Of a stretch of DNA of 32,838 nucleotides, positions 23,872 through 32,804 are shown one piece after another; positions within the stretch are counted from its first letter, which is position 1; every line of letters begins with the position of its first letter. Position numbers and translations under genes: made by a program. Source of the stretch: Salinivirgaceae bacterium (GTDB taxonomy: Bacteria > Bacteroidota > Bacteroidia > Bacteroidales > SZUA-534); the NCBI GenBank assembly GCA_016342715.1, contig JAEINW010000031.1, positions 1 through 32,838 of the forward strand, in the 5' to 3' direction. A model generated the notes under the pieces. That model searched no databases, was not told the origin of the DNA, and saw only the letters and a program-made list of their open reading frames with translations.

Positions 23872-25422
23872 GTGAAAAAGATAATATATATTAGTTTAGT
23901 GTTAATCGTTACATCTATTAGTTGTACCGATTTAAATGAAGATGTTTTGGATTCCATTTCCTCGAACAATTATCCAGAAACACCCGAGCAGATAGCAGTG
24001 CAACATCTTGAAAGTTATAATGCTTTATCATCGCTTTGGGATGACGGGGGTTATTGGTTTTTGGCTCAAGAAGTTTCATCAGACGAGATGGTAGCGCCAA
24101 CAAGAGGACCCCATTGGTTTGATGGGGGAAAATGGTTGCAATTGCAATACCATAATTGGAATGATCAGAGTGATCCGCCGGTTGGAATGTGGCGTGATAT
24201 TTTTAGAGGAATTGTTACAAGTAATAAAATTAATGATAAATTAAAAGCTGGAGGTGGCTTAGCTCAGAGTAAAATATCAGAAGTGGAAGCCATTCGATCC
24301 TTTTATTATTATATTTTTATGGATAATTTTGGTGATGTGCCGTATCTAGATAAATATATAGGTGCACCAGAAAAACCTTTTAGGAATAACAGAACTGAAA
24401 TATTTGACAGTTTAACTACGACCTTGGAAAGAGGATTGAAAAATTTACCATCTATTTCAAATCCAGCATATAAAAATTATGCTTCTAAAGAAATGGCTCA
24501 GGCCTTATTGGTTAAGCTTTATTTGAATGGTAAGGTTTATGCTGAAACAGATGATCAAATATTTTATGAAAAAGCCATTCAATATTGTGATAGCTTAATT
24601 GCCAATGTAAATCTTTTTTTAGAGCCAGATCCATTGGACGCCTTTAAAGTTGATAACACAAATTCTTCTGAAGTAATTTTTGCAGTTCCTTTTGATGAAG
24701 TAAATAAAGAGGGTTTTCGTTTGCATATGCGAAGCTTGCATTACAATCATAACGAAACCTTTGATATGGCTGCAGGACCCTGGAACGGATTTTGTGTAAT
24801 ACCTGATCATTTTGATACTTATCAGTCTATAGATAAAAGAAAATCTGGCTATTTCTTATGGGGTCCACAATTTACATATTCCGGTAGTCCTCTGATGGTG
24901 GATGGAAAGCAACTTGATATTGATTATAAGATTCCTTATCCAAATATGCCTGTGGATGGACCATTGTCAATAGACTTTATTACAAACTGTGGCGCAAGAA
25001 TACAGAAGTTTGAAATTTACAAGGATGCAAAGGAAAACTTGACTGTTAATTTTCCAGTATTTAGATTGTCAGATATTTATTTAATGAAAGCGGAAGCAGA
25101 ATTAAGATCTTCTGGCTTAACTCCTGCAACACTTACTTTGGTTAATCAAATTAGATCAAGAGCTAGTATTGCAGAATGGAATTTAGGTGAAGTAACTCTG
25201 GATTCAATTTATGCTGAAAGAGGGAGAGAATTGTATGCTGAAGGTCATCGTAGGAATGATATGATACGATTTGGAAAATTTGACCAGCCCTTTTGGGGTA
25301 AGGGAGATGAAACCGATCCTAATGACCCGGGGCAAAATGCCATTGAGAATATTTTCCCAATACCATTAAATGCTAGAACAACCAATCCAAATTTAGATTT
25401 AGAACCAAAACCAATAAATTAA
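23872..25422 (+). CDS. SusD/RagB-family starch-binding outer-membrane lipoprotein
   Basis: A 516-residue surface lipoprotein that caps the SusC channel and binds glycan. Lipoprotein signal with lipidated C18 (TSISC), followed by an acidic TDLNEDV segment consistent with surface export. The N-terminal TPR-like half (about 40-260) and the C-terminal SusD domain, ending in the characteristic VNQIRSRA, ERGRELYAEGHRRNDMIRFGKF and IFPIPLNA blocks, are complete. The start codon is GTG at 23872, preceded at 23861-23866 by AGAAGG, an unusually good Shine-Dalgarno for this phylum, which decides the start. It is 21 bp behind susC. Starch specificity is inferred from the operon. Confidence 0.95.
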   Translation: MKKIIYISLVLIVTSISCTDLNEDVLDSISSNNYPETPEQIAVQHLESYNALSSLWDDGGYWFLAQEVSSDEMVAPTRGPHWFDGGKWLQLQYHNWNDQSDPPVGMWRDIFRGIVTSNKINDKLKAGGGLAQSKISEVEAIRSFYYYIFMDNFGDVPYLDKYIGAPEKPFRNNRTEIFDSLTTTLERGLKNLPSISNPAYKNYASKEMAQALLVKLYLNGKVYAETDDQIFYEKAIQYCDSLIANVNLFLEPDPLDAFKVDNTNSSEVIFAVPFDEVNKEGFRLHMRSLHYNHNETFDMAAGPWNGFCVIPDHFDTYQSIDKRKSGYFLWGPQFTYSGSPLMVDGKQLDIDYKIPYPNMPVDGPLSIDFITNCGARIQKFEIYKDAKENLTVNFPVFRLSDIYLMKAEAELRSSGLTPATLTLVNQIRSRASIAEWNLGEVTLDSIYAERGRELYAEGHRRNDMIRFGKFDQPFWGKGDETDPNDPGQNAIENIFPIPLNARTTNPNLDLEPKPIN

Positions 25423-25447
25423 ATAAATTAACTAAATAAATAAAATT

Positions 25448-26986
25448 ATGAAGAAGAATTTTTTAAGATTATTTGCAATTGCTATCATTGGAGCAATTTC
25501 TTTTACAGCTTGTGATAAAGATGATGATGGTCCAACTATAACACCAACCCCAACAGATACAACTGGTGTAAGTGTGAATTTGCCTGATGGTTACTATGTT
25601 TTTAATGGAGGAACAACTATTGAAAATATCACAGCTGATGGATTAATGAAAGTTACTAGAAACGAAGTGATTCAAGAAGATCGTGATGATTTATTAGAAG
25701 TATTCTTCCCAGTAAGCGCAGCAGACGGTTTTTATTTAATGGAAATTAAAAACAAAAAACCAACTATGATAGCTGCGGGTGCTGATTTTGCTAAGATTGC
25801 AGAACCAGATACTGAAGCTCCACAAGATGGTTTATGGCGCGGTGCTTTTGTTGAGGATTCTTCAGCATTTACTGTGGAAGAAGATGGTTTATATCACATC
25901 ATGATTGACCTTGAAGTTGAAAAAATTGCTATTGCCTATGTAAAAACATGGGGCGTAATTGGTGCTGCAACTCCTGGTGGATGGACAACTGATACTGAAC
26001 TTGCTTTAGAAGCATTTGATATGAATACATTGGTGTTTAAAGCAACTGAAATTGAAATGTCGAAAGCTGATTTCAAATTCCGTTATAGCGGTGGATGGAA
26101 AGTTATTATTGATTCTGAGTATGCTGCAGATCCTGAAGATGCTACAAAATTGGGAATTAAAGTTAACACGAATTTTGGTGGAACTCTTGAAGCATTGGTT
26201 CCAGGTGGAGATAACATTGCAAATGAAACTCCAGGTATTTATACAATTACTATGACATATATTGTTGGAACAGGATATACTGCTGTTCTTGAAAAAACTG
26301 GTGAGTCTGGTATTATTGATTATTCAGCAACTGAACTTGGTTTAATTGGTTCATATATTGTTATTGGTGAAGAAGCCTCTTCTGGTTGGGATGTAACAGC
26401 AGGTTTAACTATTCCTGAAGCAAACAATACCGTTTATACTTGGAGATGGTCGGCAGTTGAAATTATGGCTGATAGTTCTTTCAAAATTCGCGAAGGTCAA
26501 ACTTGGGATGATATAAGTATTGGTTATGGCTCTGTTACAATGGCTGGAAGTTTAGCTGATGATTTTGGTACAAATGCTGATGGAAATTTTGTTCCTACGG
26601 TTGATGGTACTTATGACTTTACATTAACTATTGATGCTTCAACTGAAACATATACATTTACAGCTGAACCAAGTGGAACTCCAGTTCCAGATCATATTTG
26701 GGGAGTAATTGGTTCTTCAGTAGTACCATATGATTGGACCGTTGACGTAGATATGACTTGGGAACACACAACAAATATTTGGTCTGTGACTTTAGATATG
26801 GTAGCTGGTGAATGGAAATTCAGAGCTGATGACGATTGGGCTTTAGCTTATGGTGTTGATGGTGACGGTAATTTAACTTCTGAAGGTGGTGCTACTAATA
26901 TGGCAGTAACTGAAGATGGAAACTATACCATCGAGTTAATATTAACAGATGCTGAAAATCCAACTTATACAATTGTTAAAAACTAA
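25448..26986 (+). CDS. SusE/SusF-like starch-binding surface lipoprotein
   Basis: A 512-residue outer-membrane lipoprotein. Lipidated C22 (SFTAC) is followed by DKDDDG, a good match to the lipoprotein surface-export signal of this phylum. A first beta domain (about 40-160) precedes three repeats that each open with a W/L-G-(V/L)-IG motif: residues about 167-285 (TWGVIGAATPGGW), 297-408 (LGLIGSYIVIG) and 417-510 (IWGVIGSSVVPYDW). Each repeat has a later FK(F/I)R or WKFR strand with nearby tryptophans, typical of SusE/SusF carbohydrate-binding modules. It probably holds alpha-glucan at the cell surface without cutting it. It is 25 bp behind susD and followed by a perfect palindromic terminator before the amylase gene. 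Confidence 0.92.
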   Translation: MKKNFLRLFAIAIIGAISFTACDKDDDGPTITPTPTDTTGVSVNLPDGYYVFNGGTTIENITADGLMKVTRNEVIQEDRDDLLEVFFPVSAADGFYLMEIKNKKPTMIAAGADFAKIAEPDTEAPQDGLWRGAFVEDSSAFTVEEDGLYHIMIDLEVEKIAIAYVKTWGVIGAATPGGWTTDTELALEAFDMNTLVFKATEIEMSKADFKFRYSGGWKVIIDSEYAADPEDATKLGIKVNTNFGGTLEALVPGGDNIANETPGIYTITMTYIVGTGYTAVLEKTGESGIIDYSATELGLIGSYIVIGEEASSGWDVTAGLTIPEANNTVYTWRWSAVEIMADSSFKIREGQTWDDISIGYGSVTMAGSLADDFGTNADGNFVPTVDGTYDFTLTIDASTETYTFTAEPSGTPVPDHIWGVIGSSVVPYDWTVDVDMTWEHTTNIWSVTLDMVAGEWKFRADDDWALAYGVDGDGNLTSEGGATNMAVTEDGNYTIELILTDAENPTYTIVKN

Positions 26987-27008
26987 GAATATTTTAAATA
27001 TTATTATA

Positions 27009-27036
27009 AAAAGAGCACACCATGGTGTGCTCTTTT
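27009..27036. terminator. 28-bp perfect palindrome, intra-operon terminator
   Basis: AAAAGAGCACACCA (27009-27022) is exactly complementary to TGGTGTGCTCTTTT (27023-27036). As RNA it gives a stem of about 12 bp with a tiny loop and a four-U tail. It lies 22 bp after the susE-like stop and 26 bp before the amylase ATG, so it probably acts as a partial terminator or an mRNA-stabilising 3' hairpin that sets susCDE expression above that of the downstream secreted proteins. Confidence 0.85.
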
Positions 27037-27062
27037 ACTATCAACTAAGAAATATTATACCA

Positions 27063-29834
27063 ATGAGGCAACTGCTACTTTTTGCATTTATAATTTTTGT
27101 AAGCGCTATTCAGGCACAGGTAATAAGTACCGATCCTGCATTTCCTATACAGAATGGACAAGTAATAATTACTTTTAATGCTACGGGCACTGGCCTTGAA
27201 GGTGCTACTGGCGATGTTTACGCTCATACGGGTGTTACTATTAATGGCGAACGTTGGGCAAATGTTATTGGTACTTGGGGCGATAATACCTTACAACCAA
27301 AACTTACCAATGTTAGCACTGATTTATATGAATTGGAAATAACACCTTCAATAAATGACTTTTATAGTGTTTCTGCCGGTGAAAACGTAACTGAACTTTG
27401 TTTTGTTTTTCGAAGTGGTGATGGAGGATCGCAATCAGCCGATCTTTTTGTTGAGGTATATCAATCAGAATTAAGTGTAAGCCTTATTTCACCCTATAAT
27501 AATGCAATTGTTGAATTTAATTCAATCATTAACATTCAGGCAGCAGCAAATTTTGCCGATAGTTTAATTCTTTATGTTGATGAAGTTAGAATTGATGCAA
27601 CTACTGAGTCGGAATTAACGAATACTTGGAATGTAAATACTTACGGAAAACATTGGATAAAAGCAGAAGCTAAAGACGAAACCACCAGTGTATTTGACTC
27701 CGTTTCGTACTACGTAAAAGGCGAGGTAATTATTGAAAATTTACCCGCAGGAGTACGATACGGAATCAATTATATAGATGATGAAACGGTTACTTTAGTT
27801 TTACATGCTCCCAATAAAGAATTTGTGTATCTAATTGGCGATTTTAATAATTGGGATGTTTCCTTAACTACTCAAATTGATGAATCAAATCCATTGCAAG
27901 TACTGTCAGATACCTGGATGATGAATAAAACGCCCGAAGGAACTCATTTTTGGATTACCATTGAAAACCTTCAAACACAGGTAGAATATGCTTATCAATA
28001 CTTTATCGATGGCAAAATTGTGGTGGCCGATCCTTATACAGAGAAAGTGCTCGATCCTTGGAATGATAAATATATTTCTGATGAAACCTATCCAAATTTA
28101 AAAGCCTATCCTGAAGGAAAAACAACGGAGCCAACATCTGTATTTCAAACAGCTCAAGAAGAATATCCTTGGGAAGTAGAAGCCTTTACACCTCCAGCAG
28201 TCACTGACATGGTTGTTTACGAAATGTTAATTCGCGATTTTGTTGAAACTCATGCCTATGCTACCATTTCAGATACTTTGGATTATCTGCAAAATTTAGG
28301 TGTGAATGTGCTTGAATTAATGCCCATTAACGAATTCGAAGGCAATTCAAGCTGGGGTTACAATCCCTCGTTTTATTTTGCCCCCGATAAATATTATGGT
28401 CCAAAAGAAGAACTTAAAAAGCTAGTGGATGAGTGCCATAAGCGTGGAATTGCGGTGGTAATTGATATGGTTTTGAACCATTCATTCGGGCAAAGCCCAT
28501 TGGTACGGATGTATTTCGAAAATGGAAAACCTGCTGCCGATAATCCATGGTACAATGTCGATCATAACTTCCAAAATCCTGATGCGCATTGGGGCTACGA
28601 TTTTAATCATCAAAGTATTGCCACTCAAGAATTGGTAGATAGTGTGAATTCATTTTGGATGACAAATTATAAAGTGGATGGTTTCCGATTCGATTTTACC
28701 AAAGGATTCTCAAATACTATTTATGGACCCACAGATTGGGGTAGTGCCTATGATCCTGCAAGAATCTCAAATCTTAAACGTATGACTGATAAAATACGTG
28801 TGGTTAACCCAGATGCTTATGTAATTTTCGAACATCTTTCTGACAATACTGAGGAAAAAGTATTGGCTAATTATGGTATCTTATTATGGGGAAATATTAC
28901 TCATAATTATGCCGAAGGTACCATGGGATGGACAGAAAGTGGCAAGTCCGATCTGTCATGGATATCTTATAAAGAAAGGGATTGGACTTATCCCCATGTG
29001 ATGGCTTATATGGAAAGCCACGACGAGGAACGCATGATGTTTAAGAATTTGCAATGGGGAAAAGATGAAGGTGCTTATGATACAAAAAATATTTTTACAG
29101 CCTTACGTAGGGCTGAATTGGCTGCATGCTTCTTTTTAACTATACCTGGGCCAAAAATGTTGTGGCAATTTGAGGAATTGGGCTACGATTATTCCATCGA
29201 TGAAAATGGCAGAGTTGGCGAAAAACCCATTCGTTGGGATTACTTTCATACATCGGCCAGAAAAAGACTGTACGATGTTTTTGGAGCCTTGGCTAAAATT
29301 AAAGTTAATGAACCTGCTTTTGAAACAGACGATTATAATTTGGATGTTAGGAATGGGGTGAAAACCATTCATCTGAATCATTCCGATATGAATGTGGCGG
29401 TTTTGGGAAACTTTGAAGTGACGGAACAATCGGTCGATCCGAGTTTTCAAGAAACAGGGTGGTGGTATGAATATTTTAGTGGCGATTCAACCAATATAAC
29501 TAATGTGAATGCAGAATTTGCCTTTGATCCTGGAGAATATCGATTGTACACTACAAAACGCTTGGAAACTCCTATAATTGAAGATTCGATTATTAAAAAA
29601 GTACCAAATACAACGATCGGTGTTTACCCAAATCCTGTTAAAGATATGCTATACTTTGCCAATATGGAAAATGTGGTGAAAGTAGCAGTTTACAATATGT
29701 TTGGGCAGGAAATATATGCAATTAACGATATTATTCAAAGCATATCTGTATCAGCACTCGAATCGGGGGTTTACTTTATTAAAATTAACGATATAAATGG
29801 TGTTGAATATTTATCACGTTTTATAAAACTGTAA
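27063..29834 (+). CDS. Multidomain GH13 alpha-amylase with T9SS sorting domain
   Basis: A 923-residue secreted amylase. Signal peptide at 1-19 (ending SAIQAQ). Residues about 20-132 are an N-terminal beta domain of the kind found on Bacteroidota amylases (DVYAHTGVTI, WANVIGTWGDN). About 135-218 is Ig-like, and about 228-350 is a CBM48/AMPK-type glucan-binding domain (VYLIGDFNNWD). The GH13 barrel covers about 380-760, with VVIDMVLNH (D468, N472, H473), GFRFDF with nucleophile D544, VIFEH with acid/base E590, and ESHDEE with H653 and D654. Residues about 850-923 are a T9SS type A sorting domain (GVYPNPVKDMLYF ... GVYFIKI). I start it at 27063. A longer in-frame ATG at 26949 would run through the susE 3' end and the terminator and bury the signal peptide. 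It likely replaces lipoprotein SusG as the surface amylase. Confidence 0.93.
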   Translation: MRQLLLFAFIIFVSAIQAQVISTDPAFPIQNGQVIITFNATGTGLEGATGDVYAHTGVTINGERWANVIGTWGDNTLQPKLTNVSTDLYELEITPSINDFYSVSAGENVTELCFVFRSGDGGSQSADLFVEVYQSELSVSLISPYNNAIVEFNSIINIQAAANFADSLILYVDEVRIDATTESELTNTWNVNTYGKHWIKAEAKDETTSVFDSVSYYVKGEVIIENLPAGVRYGINYIDDETVTLVLHAPNKEFVYLIGDFNNWDVSLTTQIDESNPLQVLSDTWMMNKTPEGTHFWITIENLQTQVEYAYQYFIDGKIVVADPYTEKVLDPWNDKYISDETYPNLKAYPEGKTTEPTSVFQTAQEEYPWEVEAFTPPAVTDMVVYEMLIRDFVETHAYATISDTLDYLQNLGVNVLELMPINEFEGNSSWGYNPSFYFAPDKYYGPKEELKKLVDECHKRGIAVVIDMVLNHSFGQSPLVRMYFENGKPAADNPWYNVDHNFQNPDAHWGYDFNHQSIATQELVDSVNSFWMTNYKVDGFRFDFTKGFSNTIYGPTDWGSAYDPARISNLKRMTDKIRVVNPDAYVIFEHLSDNTEEKVLANYGILLWGNITHNYAEGTMGWTESGKSDLSWISYKERDWTYPHVMAYMESHDEERMMFKNLQWGKDEGAYDTKNIFTALRRAELAACFFLTIPGPKMLWQFEELGYDYSIDENGRVGEKPIRWDYFHTSARKRLYDVFGALAKIKVNEPAFETDDYNLDVRNGVKTIHLNHSDMNVAVLGNFEVTEQSVDPSFQETGWWYEYFSGDSTNITNVNAEFAFDPGEYRLYTTKRLETPIIEDSIIKKVPNTTIGVYPNPVKDMLYFANMENVVKVAVYNMFGQEIYAINDIIQSISVSALESGVYFIKINDINGVEYLSRFIKL

Positions 29835-29886
29835 TGAGCTAAAAGCCAAGGTTGCGTTTTTTTTCTAATCCATTAAGTTTACAACG

Positions 29887-32439
29887 ATGAAAAAACTTTT
29901 ACTTTTTATTTTACTTGCTTGCAATGTTTTAATTGAATTAAAGGCTCAACCATGGTTTCCAGAGGACAAGCAAATTTTTCGTAAAGATGTCATTCCAAGA
30001 GTAGATATATCTATTCATCCCGATTCTTTAAACTGGATATATGAAAATGTCGATTCTTATCATGAGTTTAAAGTTGATTTTATTTATACGGTTGATGGAG
30101 ACTCTGATACGGTATTGAATGTTGGCTTTCGATTACGTGGAAATACTTCTCGATATGCGGCTAAAAAATCATTTAAAGTATCATTTAACACCTTTGAATC
30201 GGGAAGAAAATTTAAAGGTCTGGAAAAAATGAATTTGAATGGGGAGCACAACGATCCTTCCATTATTCGAAGTTATTTAGGATGGAATGTATGCAAGGAT
30301 ATTAAAATTCCTGGAGCAAGAGTAAATCATGTGGAGTTTTATATAAACGACGAATATTTTGGCTTGTATGCAAATGTGGAGCATATTGATGAAGAATTCA
30401 TTGAAAAACGCTTCGATCATAATTTTGGAAACCTTTACAAATGCCTTTGGCCTGCCAGTTTAGAATATTTGGGTACTAATACTCAGGATTATATAGATAA
30501 TGGATACGAATTGAAAATAAATTCAGATCAGCCTGATTATTCCGATTTAATAAACCTTACTCAAATAATTAGTAACACTAGTAGTGGAGATCTTCAAACT
30601 TATTTAGAACCAATCTTTAATGTAAACGCTTTTCTACGATATTTGGCCATGGAGGTTTTTATTGGTCATTGGGATGCCTATTCCTTAAACACTAATAATT
30701 ATTACTTATATAACAATAAGTTCACTGGCAAATTTGAATTTATCCCCTACGATTTAGACAATACCTTTGGCGTTGGCTGGATGTACGATTATTTAGCTTC
30801 AAGAAATATTTACAGCTGGGGCAGTACGAATTTTAACACACTGATTTTATCCAATGAAACTTATCGCAACAGGTATTCATATTTTCTGAACCGCTTAGTG
30901 GAAACCCATGAAACGGACACTTATTTTTCAGAAATTGAAAGCAAAAAAGAACAAATAAGTACTTCGGCAAATTTAGATCCTTTTAGGCCGCTAGATTATG
31001 ATTGGTCCTATGCCGATTTTTTAACTTCTTATACCAGCGCACTTGACGATTATCATGTGCACTATGGTCTAAAGCAATTTATATCGGAGCGTATTGCAAA
31101 TATTAATAACCAGTTAGAGTTAAACCCAATTGATCCTATTATTGAAAATATCTATCATAATTTTGCGGCGCTTAACGAAGCTATAAAAATTAAAGCCGAT
31201 ATTAATGATGATCAAGCAGGATGTGCTGCCAAAGTGTTTTGGAAAATTGGCGATGGTAGTTATCAATCGGTATCCATGACTAACGATTCCTTGGATGTTT
31301 TCTCTGCTATCCTACCTTCAGTTACTTCAGAAGGAACGCTTTATTATTATGTGGAGGCTACCGATGCTTCAGACAATAATACTCGCGATCCATTTTCAGG
31401 CTCCTATGAAATCATATTCGGTGAAAGTGCAAAGCAAATTGTTATCAATGAATTTATGGCGAGCAATACCCAAGCTATTTACGACAATTATGGAGAAACG
31501 GATGATTGGATTGAATTAAAAAATAAAGGAACGCAAGCGCTTAATTTGGGCGATTTATTTTTAAGCGACGATATAACAGATAAATCGAAATGGAAATTGC
31601 CAAATGTTACTTTAGCACCCGGTGATTTTTATTTGGTTTGGCTTGATAAAGATACGGAGCAAGGTGACAATCATGCCAATTTTAAAATAAGTGCTGATGG
31701 AGAATTTATTGGCTTATTCGATTCATTTGAAAGCAACTATGCAGCCATCGATACATTAACATTTTCTGCCGTAGGTTCTGATATTTCCATGGGTTTAAAT
31801 ACACAAGGAAGCATGGGTATACAATCGTTTATTACTCCCATGGGTGAGAATGAATCGAATGAACTTGCTTATATCACTTTCAATTACAACATGAATAAAC
31901 AAATTCAAGATGGTAATTTTGTTCAAAATATCGATTTTATTGACATTGCGGGTACCTTTAATAGTTGGAATGGTTCGGTTTTGATTTATGATGGCGACGA
32001 TGATGGCATTCATACGGCTACACTTTTTGGATACACCGCAAATCAAGCTATTGAATATAAAGCGCGCATGGGAGCTATCTGGGAGGGTGGTGAATTTTAT
32101 GACTTGGGTGAGGCCGGAAACCGTCAATTTACTGTGGGCTCAGGAGCAAACAGTGTTTCGCATTGGTTTAACGATGAACCTTTGGAAATCGACCGCTATG
32201 CAGCCAACACCGAATTTAGTATTTATCCAAATCCTGTGCAAAGTTCCGGTTTTACTATAGAATCAGAAGCAGATATTTCTGAAGTTTCTCTGTTTGAATT
32301 AAGCGGAAAGCTCGTTTACAAAGCTATTCCAGCCATGGGAAATCAAATTCGAATAGAGCAAATGTTTCAACCCGGATTATACATAATTAAACTGAATTAT
32401 AATAAGACAGTACATTGTAGAAAAATAATTATTCATTAG
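29887..32439 (+). CDS. CotH-kinase-family protein with LTD, glucan-binding-like and T9SS domains
   Basis: An 850-residue secreted protein. Signal peptide at 1-20. Residues about 35-400 are a CotH domain: RGNTSRYAAKKSFKVSF (about 84-100) carries the nucleotide-binding lysine region, GHWDAYSLNTNNYYLY includes D263 and N270/N271 as catalytic-loop candidates, and FIPYDLDNTFG (D289, D291) is the metal-binding counterpart of DFG. Residues about 415-510 are a beta domain. About 517-630 is a lamin-tail domain (VINEFMASN, DDWIELKN). About 670-760 resembles a CBM48-type glucan-binding fold (IAGTFNSWNGSVLIYDGDDDG). About 775-850 is a T9SS type A sorting domain (FSIYPNPVQ). CotH proteins are atypical protein kinases known from spore coats and from domains on carbohydrate-active proteins. 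The substrate here is unknown. It follows the amylase by 52 bp and ends the operon. Confidence 0.9.
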   Translation: MKKLLLFILLACNVLIELKAQPWFPEDKQIFRKDVIPRVDISIHPDSLNWIYENVDSYHEFKVDFIYTVDGDSDTVLNVGFRLRGNTSRYAAKKSFKVSFNTFESGRKFKGLEKMNLNGEHNDPSIIRSYLGWNVCKDIKIPGARVNHVEFYINDEYFGLYANVEHIDEEFIEKRFDHNFGNLYKCLWPASLEYLGTNTQDYIDNGYELKINSDQPDYSDLINLTQIISNTSSGDLQTYLEPIFNVNAFLRYLAMEVFIGHWDAYSLNTNNYYLYNNKFTGKFEFIPYDLDNTFGVGWMYDYLASRNIYSWGSTNFNTLILSNETYRNRYSYFLNRLVETHETDTYFSEIESKKEQISTSANLDPFRPLDYDWSYADFLTSYTSALDDYHVHYGLKQFISERIANINNQLELNPIDPIIENIYHNFAALNEAIKIKADINDDQAGCAAKVFWKIGDGSYQSVSMTNDSLDVFSAILPSVTSEGTLYYYVEATDASDNNTRDPFSGSYEIIFGESAKQIVINEFMASNTQAIYDNYGETDDWIELKNKGTQALNLGDLFLSDDITDKSKWKLPNVTLAPGDFYLVWLDKDTEQGDNHANFKISADGEFIGLFDSFESNYAAIDTLTFSAVGSDISMGLNTQGSMGIQSFITPMGENESNELAYITFNYNMNKQIQDGNFVQNIDFIDIAGTFNSWNGSVLIYDGDDDGIHTATLFGYTANQAIEYKARMGAIWEGGEFYDLGEAGNRQFTVGSGANSVSHWFNDEPLEIDRYAANTEFSIYPNPVQSSGFTIESEADISEVSLFELSGKLVYKAIPAMGNQIRIEQMFQPGLYIIKLNYNKTVHCRKIIIH

Positions 32440-32491
32440 TTATACCTTACAACTTTAATTTTTACCTCTCTCCCGATCAATATCGGGATCT

Positions 32492-32588
32492 CCCCTGCAA
32501 GCATGGGAGAATGCTTTGATTGTTTGAAACTGCTTGAAGTATAATTTAGTAGTTTTAAGCTCCCTCCTTAATTTAGGGAGTGTTGGGG
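32492..32588. repeat. 97-bp dispersed repeat, copy 2
   Basis: It aligns with 20221-20317 from CCCCTGCAAGC to GTTGGGG. This copy has the better hairpin CTCCCT (32560-32565)/AGGGAG (32575-32580). The adjoining GGGGAGGGTATACAAAAT matches about 20560-20580. Confidence 0.8.
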
Positions 32589-32708
32589 AGGGTATACAAA
32601 ATATGGTACAGGCTGTTTTTTTATTTTATGGTTATCCATATGTCAACCTAAATTAAAAAATTAGAAAAGGTGGTTTAAAAAAGTCGCTTAATACATTCAG
32701 ACAATTAA

Positions 32709-32753
32709 TTGCCTGTAAGGCATATTTATTTCAGCCGGAGGTAACGCCTCCGG
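32709..32753. repeat. Tandem-hairpin repeat, right copy
   Basis: Hairpins TGCC-TGTAA-GGCA (32710-32722) and CCGGAGG-TAACG-CCTCCGG (32735-32753) are in the same order as at 198-242. Loops TGTAA and NAACG are conserved while several stem pairs have changed on both sides, keeping the pairing. Confidence 0.75.
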
Positions 32754-32804
32754 TATTGAATAGGTAAAAAATCGTTGCAAGCAGAAATATTAATGATAAT
32801 TGAT

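Noticed and set aside
26949-27062. Long N-terminal extension of the amylase
   Set aside because: It runs through the end of susE and the terminator palindrome in another frame. The signal peptide begins at the ATG at 27063.
29136-29450. 104-residue antisense ORF over the amylase
   Set aside because: It is opposite the conserved GH13 C-terminal part and shows no family motif.
29835-29886. T-rich stretch between amylase and CotH as a terminator
   Set aside because: There is an eight-T run but no stable inverted repeat before it, so read-through co-transcription is more likely.
31795-32127. 110-residue antisense ORF over the CotH gene
   Set aside because: It is a shadow of a multidomain gene whose own frame carries clear domains.
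32471-32488. Hairpin TCCCGAT-CAAT-ATCGGGA as terminator of the susC operon
   Set aside because: The stem is not followed by a T-run on the plus strand and it adjoins a dispersed repeat, so I treat it as part of the repeats.
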